DNA from: a bacterium
Lineage (GTDB): Bacteria; UBP15; UBA6099; DSWB01
Direction: 5' to 3'
NCBI GenBank assembly: GCA_020061125.1
Contig: JAGUYV010000002.1
Coordinates: 1 to 8,983, forward strand
Length of the DNA: 8,983 nt
Below, piece by piece: positions 7,001 to 8,983 of this stretch; positions within the stretch are counted from its first letter, which is position 1; each line of letters opens with the position of its first letter. The notes under the pieces were generated by a model that was not told where the DNA came from, did not search any database, and was given only the letters and a program-made list of their open reading frames with translations. The position numbers and the translations under genes were made by a program.

Positions 7001-8983
7001 TGGCCTGGGCGGAAATGTCCACGATGTCCAGCGCGCCGCCGGTCTGCGCATAGTCAATGGTGGCGGGCAGTTCCGCAGTGTCCCATGCGCTTGCATTCTG
7101 GGAACTGGTGAGCGAGAACACCAGGGCCGTCGTGCCGCCGCCGCTCACATAGGTCTCTGCGGTGAGTGTGTTGGACGCCAGATCCGCGACATCCAGCAAC
7201 CCGTCTCCGGCCTGGGTGGTGACAGCCTCGCTGAATGTCATGGTGATTTGGTCCACGAAACCGTTGCGCGTGCCGATGGCTTCGCCGGTTTGCGCGGCGA
7301 TCATCACGGGAGCGGCCCCGTCGGACGGTGTAAGCAAACCCGTGGCAGGGGTCTCGTTGTTGACCCCGTCCTTAATGGATCCAGAGAGCTTGTTGTAGGA
7401 AAATTGCAGGCTGCCAACGGCTGTGTCTCGCGCTCCCGCGCCCTCGAGCAGCGTCAGATACATGGTCGAGCTGGTATTCCGCGTGACGATGTCAAGCGTG
7501 CCGCCGCTGGGAACTGTTGACACGCTCCAGTTGGCGGTGTCCACGCCGGGATTCTGTATGTCTTCCGAGAAATGGACTTCGATGCCGTCCACGCGTCCGT
7601 TCTGGTTCGCATCCAGCATCATGGAGTAAACTACTGCGGGCGCCGCCAGGTCAACTTCGGCGATAACCGCCTGCGTGGGCGTATCCAAAGCCGCGGTGTC
7701 CTGGAACCGGCCGGCGGCCTGCGTGAATGTAACGGGCAGAACCGCAGTGCCGGTGGCCGTGGTGTCGTCCGTGATGATCGTGATGAAATTGTCGTTTGGC
7801 ACGCCTGGATCCGTGCTGTTGGATGCGGCAGTTCCCGCAGCGTCCGTGACATTATCCACGGACACAGCGGCTACTCCGCCCACAGTGAACTGCGCGGCGT
7901 CAGCCACGGAGATTGTGGAATCCGTCATGTATTCGCTGAACTGGATTGCGACTTCGTCAATGTTCCCGTCGCCGTCGGTGTCGAACTCGAAAACCTGGAC
8001 GATGCTCGGATTGGTCGTATCCGCAAGCGTGGAAGTTGCGGCGGTGCGTGCGGCGTTGCCCGCGGCGTCATAGATGGACGCGGCCGCGGGCGCAACATAG
8101 TCGGTGTTCATGTCATTGACAAATGTCAATACCGATGAAAGCACAAGCGTGCCGGAAGCCGCACCGGCGACCGTGTTGAACGATGTTATGGTCCGCGTTA
8201 ACTGAACCACATCAAAGTATGTTATGTCGCCGCTCGCCAGATCTCCGGCCGGGGTGGCGGGCGTTCCCGGCGCATTATAAACAGGTTCCGAAAAGAAAAC
8301 TGTCACGGTGTTGGAACCGGCGTAGGTTTCCGTCCCGATGATGGATGGCGGCGCGCCATCGGTTTCCGTTATGCCGCCGCTGGCGAGATTCACGATGAAA
8401 TTGTTCGCGGCGTCGCGCAGTGCGCCGCCGGTCACCGTGGTGTCGTACACTTCGCCAACCAGATCCGTGTCTCCCGTGGCATTCGGCACAATGGCGATGT
8501 AAAGAACTTTGTCGTCAGGCGTGTCAACAATATTGACCAGAGGACTGCGAAGTCCCGGAATGGACGATGTGTCGCTGACCGTCCAGTTCGCGGCATTGAA
8601 GTCCGCGTCCGTAACCGCTTCGGACAGGGTGACAACCATGGTGTCTATGGCGCCGTCCGCATCGTCATCCTCGGTCTTGACCGCCGTGACCACGGGGCGC
8701 GCGCCGTCAGTCTCGACTATGCCGCCGCTGGCAAGGTTGGCGGTAGTGTTGCCCGAGGCGTCGGCAAGGGCCACAGCCGTGGCCGTAACATCGTACACCT
8801 GCCCCACGAGATCCGTGTCTCCGGTCACATTCGGCGTGAACCCGATGTAGATCACATTGTCGTTGGCCACATCGGCCTCGGACACCGGCGCGGCCAGCGC
8901 GCCAGCCACGGCCGAGGTGTCGCTGATCGCCCAGCCCGTGTTCGTGAACGAACCGTCGCTCACGGCCTCGCTCAAGGTCACAC
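1035..8983 (-). CDS. Giant secreted multi-domain Ig/FN3 repeat protein, adhesin-like (5' end beyond window)
   Basis: This is the 3' part of a very large gene: 2648 in-frame codons are visible, ending in TGA at 1037-1035. The frame stays open to the right edge, and the GTG at 8981 is an internal valine, because the same stretch recurs as V-T-L-S-E-A-V one repeat later. Domains, in visible-residue numbering: seven SE-type Ig-like repeats (2-793), an Ig-like block (794-1604), FN3-like and bacterial Ig-like modules (1605-2130), then four 'GWN' modules split by a spacer domain (2131-2648). The composition is Thr/Ser/Ala/Gly/Asp-rich and low in Lys and Cys, as expected of exported beta-sandwich stalks. 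No catalytic motif is visible. Inferred role: surface adhesion, matrix or stalk protein. The N-terminus, which would carry the export signal and possibly the functional head, is outside the window. No frameshift is seen. The C-terminus shows no LPXTG, transmembrane helix or PEP-CTERM motif. The CDS call is certain; the function is not. Confidence 0.95.
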   Translation of the reverse strand, partial: VTLSEAVSDGSFTNTGWAISDTSAVAGALAAPVSEADVANDNVIYIGFTPNVTGDTDLVGQVYDVTATAVALADASGNTTANLASGGIVETDGARPVVTAVKTEDDDADGAIDTMVVTLSEAVTDADFNAANWTVSDTSSIPGLRSPLVNIVDTPDDKVLYIAIVPNATGDTDLVGEVYDTTVTGGALRDAANNFIVNLASGGITETDGAPPSIIGTETYAGSNTVTVFFSEPVYNAPGTPATPAGDLASGDITYFDVVQLTRTITSFNTVAGAASGTLVLSSVLTFVNDMNTDYVAPAAASIYDAAGNAARTAATSTLADTTNPSIVQVFEFDTDGDGNIDEVAIQFSEYMTDSTISVADAAQFTVGGVAAVSVDNVTDAAGTAASNSTDPGVPNDNFITIITDDTTATGTAVLPVTFTQAAGRFQDTAALDTPTQAVIAEVDLAAPAVVYSMMLDANQNGRVDGIEVHFSEDIQNPGVDTANWSVSTVPSGGTLDIVTRNTSSTMYLTLLEGAGARDTAVGSLQFSYNKLSGSIKDGVNNETPATGLLTPSDGAAPVMIAAQTGEAIGTRNGFVDQITMTFSEAVTTQAGDGLLDVADLASNTLTAETYVSGGGTTALVFSLTSSQNASAWDTAELPATIDYAQTGGALDIVDISAQANEAIAQTFASVTDGAAPVIVAASTAEATGTENGFVDLIRLQYSEPVSIPAGARSEFNVADLTSNTLTNETCNAGGCGSGSSMIEISVTNSENAGQYDTHQVPALVSFTTAANIVQDMSPAGNDAPSQSFGTVTDGAGPWFAGVILTDTTSGSEAYSDSLAVNATFQTVTGAPAQMQFAQDAAFTTNASAWLAYAATGTYSFTAGDGSRTIYTRLRDASNNAGIYATDAIIIDTTPPSVTVTDPNGGESVPSKAGYTYTITWSASDANMATTPISIYLDTDGSQTFPTTVATDTLNTGSYVWDTPELDTTTARIKITAYDKAGNVTQDISNADFVMDSTLPVVTVQNPGQGEVWRGGSSEDITWTVSDDHIDNPGPISIHYSTDGWISSTTVATGLARGGVVGLDTYQGTYTWNPVAAITATTTVRVVAQDDSGKLGYNIATLTIFIDSTAPDTGTISIVDNAGWTNDNTPQILVATTDNGGNSMQASDSMRYACTEAALAGAAWQAYATGTTTFNIESGPGCSAGDGVKTVWVEFKDAAGNIQSTHTSDSTNLETNATDVVTGLIACEDAGCVTQIDYPPDYSFVPSPYFSWSAPATGPSPYEGYSIGLLPRTAPSWATCTVNATTTVYQFTTASMTQAVSGTTGEMTFYVRAVDLAGNCGPAVGLNVNIDSGPPEQHQVIVENYEYFDAVPATPTYWVKPSNTFNISVRYYEPISVDKTYLAFNQDSLDNMELYHDWNNGTSIFTETTNGAVFLSPIAGLETEGSGNGSVSPTPSGTGHFKYTWTMNPLNTTTSYTVRARADDQVGNDSGWSTDQVFINIDANSPVFTLSSVSYGGATSTVTVNDQNIFTNSTTLTANGTLSDLESGALRVDVVSIEGNNSPGSLPSSWTTAASGTVSTWSYTTPAISGHNEIRFRGLDRVFNVHSSDTGAVADIDVFTDAAAPLSVSGSLNATSTTPTSINLTWSLPLDQGSGTGALNGAGESFAETQDWYRVGDVGIIAYRTNTVTSATATAYGWGTGLSLNDASLTPDTPYQYNIVTRDNNAETRGAWHNETATYTFTISTLANAVNVASITASYDPPVAQGGTNLGHILTVNVNTNGNAAPTTFEYKMKSPTTQTVTTTNPAYQFTGLTGNIQYCFTVAAINSDGIKTVESAVQCGNTINFNDTTPPTFAGVTAVSDPQVGGALDVSWNPATDDSTPITYRVFVSATSGGQNFAGTSFSTTSTTLRVTALNDGTPFVNGTRYYFVVRAVDGSPAANIDSNTVQRDGVPSVDTVPPTLDLDPAGDAIAINGTVTGVNTVTVTGVTEAGAAVSVLNQLSGSTFNTTAAGDGTFSVAVTLVSGSNSLVVTATDPGNNSAQQSATVIYDTTPPTAAISSPSAGGTVSGTVVISGSATDGNGVSSYTVEYGPGAAPAAYRTIYSGTSAVSNSTLASWDSAGRSGIYTLRLSVTDRAGNTSQVSVQVTISNTSTLAATIPAGTWTMISIPGIPLSSNPSSLLGSGSYAIRKWNPAKTVDDPILYKYDTSFSIGTGDGFWVRPFGSDISLNLTVEVESTTGSKTISLLNGWNQIGVPFNRDMLWGDVQVRNPATSQTLSMANAAANGWILGGVAYGYSNNGYIQKGAADRLQTGVGYFVKCADSTVMPSGCELLFDPGSEQINGIARVVRQPLYDMKLQVAARTENAEDNDNYIAVIAAADPEYDGLDRPEPPTIEPFVSVYFDKPQWKKFAGRYASDARAPFQGEDTWEFSVETDQAGRQVTVTFPNASELPDSFQASITDAQTGVPVRLDGEYTFTSSDTPRTFRVALRAGAVSQQRLTHTVQPGWNLITIPLDPQNTDAREHLADNFANLNIYQFFDGEMYDTEHEQKVDIQAGVGYWIYADNATEIDVTGRSIPMDYALTLPLKNGWNLIGNPYTADIPWADNIRIAWAGETYSLEQAAQQGLVDPVLYEYDDAGGYSPNSAAVMKAWKGYVIKASADCELIFASE
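1038..1571 (-). repeat. C-terminal GWN module pair 2 (modules C and D), end of the giant protein
   Basis: Visible residues 2471-2648. Module C (2471-2556) carries P-G-W-N-L-I-T-I-P-L-D-P and G-V-G-Y-W-I-Y. Module D (2557-2648) carries N-G-W-N-L-I-G-N-P-Y, a W-A-D strand, T-Y-S-L-E-Q-A-A, and W-K-G-Y-V-I-K-A before the final residues. The chain stops seven residues after the last Cys, ending L-I-F-A-S-E, with no further tail. C2641 aligns with C2309 of module B, but the partner cysteine found in B (C2299) is replaced here. The pair appears to be an old duplication of A-B, because the alternating type order is kept while overall identity is low. Confidence 0.8.
1572..2045 (-). other. Spacer domain (X) between the two GWN module pairs
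   Basis: Visible residues 2313-2470, about 158 residues. It reads as a beta-rich domain with these landmarks: D-N-D-N-Y-I-A-V at 2346-2353, an acidic D-P-E-Y-D-G-L-D stretch followed by R-P-E-P-P (2358-2370), V-S-V-Y-F-D-K-P-Q-W at 2376-2385, Y-A-S-D-A-R at 2392-2397, W-E-F-S-V at 2406-2410, and a final strand R-T-F-R-V-A-L at 2461-2467. A domain with this order of landmarks is familiar from C-terminal parts of secreted proteins in bacteria with complex envelopes, but I cannot name a family with certainty. The acidic stretch could bind a metal, which is speculative. It is inserted precisely between the two module pairs. Confidence 0.6.
2046..2591 (-). repeat. C-terminal GWN module pair 1 (modules A and B)
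   Basis: Visible residues 2131-2312. Module A (2131-2220) has G-T-W-T-M-I-S-I-P near its start and a G-D-G-F-W-V strand. Module B (2221-2312) starts with N-G-W-N-Q-I-G-V-P-F, followed by a W-G-D strand, an Ala-rich turn, and G-V-G-Y-F-V-K-C near its end. The same A/B order recurs as modules C and D after a spacer domain. 'PGWN(L)I-(S/T)-IP' and 'NGWNLIGNPY' modules are commonly seen at the ends of large secreted proteins in several poorly cultivated phyla (recalled, not searched). C2299 and C2309 in module B are close enough to form a disulfide. The role is unknown; surface attachment or recognition are possibilities. Confidence 0.8.
2592..4169 (-). other. Three FN3-like and two bacterial Ig-like modules of the giant protein (visible residues 1605-2130)
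   Basis: Residues 1605-1724, 1725-1828 and 1829-1930 read as fibronectin type III-like modules. They show an early L-x-W strand in two cases (I-N-L-T-W at 1621-1625, L-D-V-S-W at 1848-1852) and a late Y-x-Y/F-x-V strand (Y-Q-Y-N-I-V, Y-C-F-T-V, Y-Y-F-V-V) followed by an Asn/Asp turn. Residues 1931-2029 resemble the Ig-like module with a G-D-G-T-F-S strand and an N-S-L-V-V-T-A-T-D end. Residues 2030-2130 open with D-T-T-P-P and end with V-T-D-R-A-G-N. The block joins the stalk to the C-terminal GWN modules. Domain types come from pattern recognition and were not searched. Confidence 0.75.
4170..6602 (-). other. Ig-like module block of the giant protein (visible residues 794-1604)
   Basis: A non-uniform series of about seven beta-sandwich modules. 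Residues 794-891 and 1107-1209 are one type, sharing a W-x-A-Y-A-x-T-G-T core, a G-D-G turn and an R/K-D-A-x-N end. Residues 892-994 and 995-1106 are a second type, opening with P-N-G-G-E or P-G-Q-G-E, followed by I-T-W and a late Y-V/T-W strand and closing with a strand ending in A-Y-D or A-Q-D. Residues 1210-1336 look FN3-like and end in R-A-V-D-L-A-G-N. Residues 1337-1484 and 1485-1604 are less typical Ig-like modules ending in R-A-D-D-Q-V-G-N and R-G-L-D-R-V-F-N. Hinges such as D-T-T-P-P and D-S-T-x-P mark several boundaries. This looks like a stalk; no enzyme motif is seen. Boundaries are estimates made by eye. Confidence 0.75.
6603..8983 (-). repeat. Seven tandem ~116-residue SE-motif Ig-like repeats (R1-R7) within the giant protein
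   Basis: Visible residues 2-793. Each unit opens with a variant of T/F/Y-S-E-x-V/M/I: TLSEAV at 2 and 118, FSEPV at 230, FSEYM at 348, FSEDI at 471, FSEAV at 583 and YSEPV at 702. Spacing is 112 to 123 residues. Most units end in a 'D-G-A-x-P' or 'D-T-T-N-P' hinge, followed by an Asp/Asn-rich loop and a beta strand that leads into the next SE motif. This resembles the Ig-like/SwmB-type repeats of very large bacterial surface proteins (family assignment from memory, not searched). R1/R2 and R6/R7 are the most similar neighbours, which suggests growth by tandem duplication. Further copies probably lie upstream of the window, since R1 is already mid-repeat at the edge. Confidence 0.85.

Noticed and set aside
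8979-8981. GTG near the right edge as the start codon of the giant gene
   Set aside because: The frame continues open to the edge, and this valine lies inside a repeat whose next copy shows the same V-T-L-S-E-A-V sequence after further upstream residues. It is therefore internal.
6603-8983. CRISPR or non-coding DNA repeat array
   Set aside because: The periodicity of about 350 bases is that of protein repeats in one continuous frame. There are no short identical repeats with unique spacers.

Overview
The window carries two protein-coding genes, both on the minus strand and both cut by a window edge. They are separated by a 117-base gap. Composition is GC-rich (about 60% by eye). Both products look exported. 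The larger is a mosaic of secreted beta-sandwich modules of the kind found in large surface or extracellular proteins of Gram-negative, often uncultivated phyla (for example Omnitrophota, Elusimicrobiota, Sumerlaeota or PVC/FCB relatives). That taxonomic guess rests on domain style only; no marker gene is present.

Layout in transcription order, right to left. (1) From the right edge to 1035 lies the 3' part of a giant gene: 2648 codons visible, with the 5' end beyond the window. Its product shows seven tandem repeats of about 116 residues with a 'SE-A/P-V' signature and Ca-loop-like linkers. A long run of Ig-like and fibronectin-III-like modules follows. The C-terminus is built of four 'G-W-N-x-I' modules arranged as pair, spacer domain, pair. 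No sortase motif, transmembrane anchor or recognisable sorting tail is seen at the end of the protein. (2) The gap 918-1034 holds a possible sigma70-type promoter, a small AT-rich repeat and a hairpin in the putative leader. (3) From 917 to the left edge lies the 5' part of a second gene: 305 complete codons with an N-terminal signal sequence and two Ig-like repeats of exactly 96 residues in register.

The two genes probably contribute to the same cell-surface or extracellular programme, a giant adhesin- or matrix-like protein followed by a smaller exported Ig-repeat protein. This is inferred from orientation, proximity and shared architecture. No RNA genes, CRISPR array, insertion sequence or integrase was seen. 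Open frames on the plus strand are judged to be antisense shadows.
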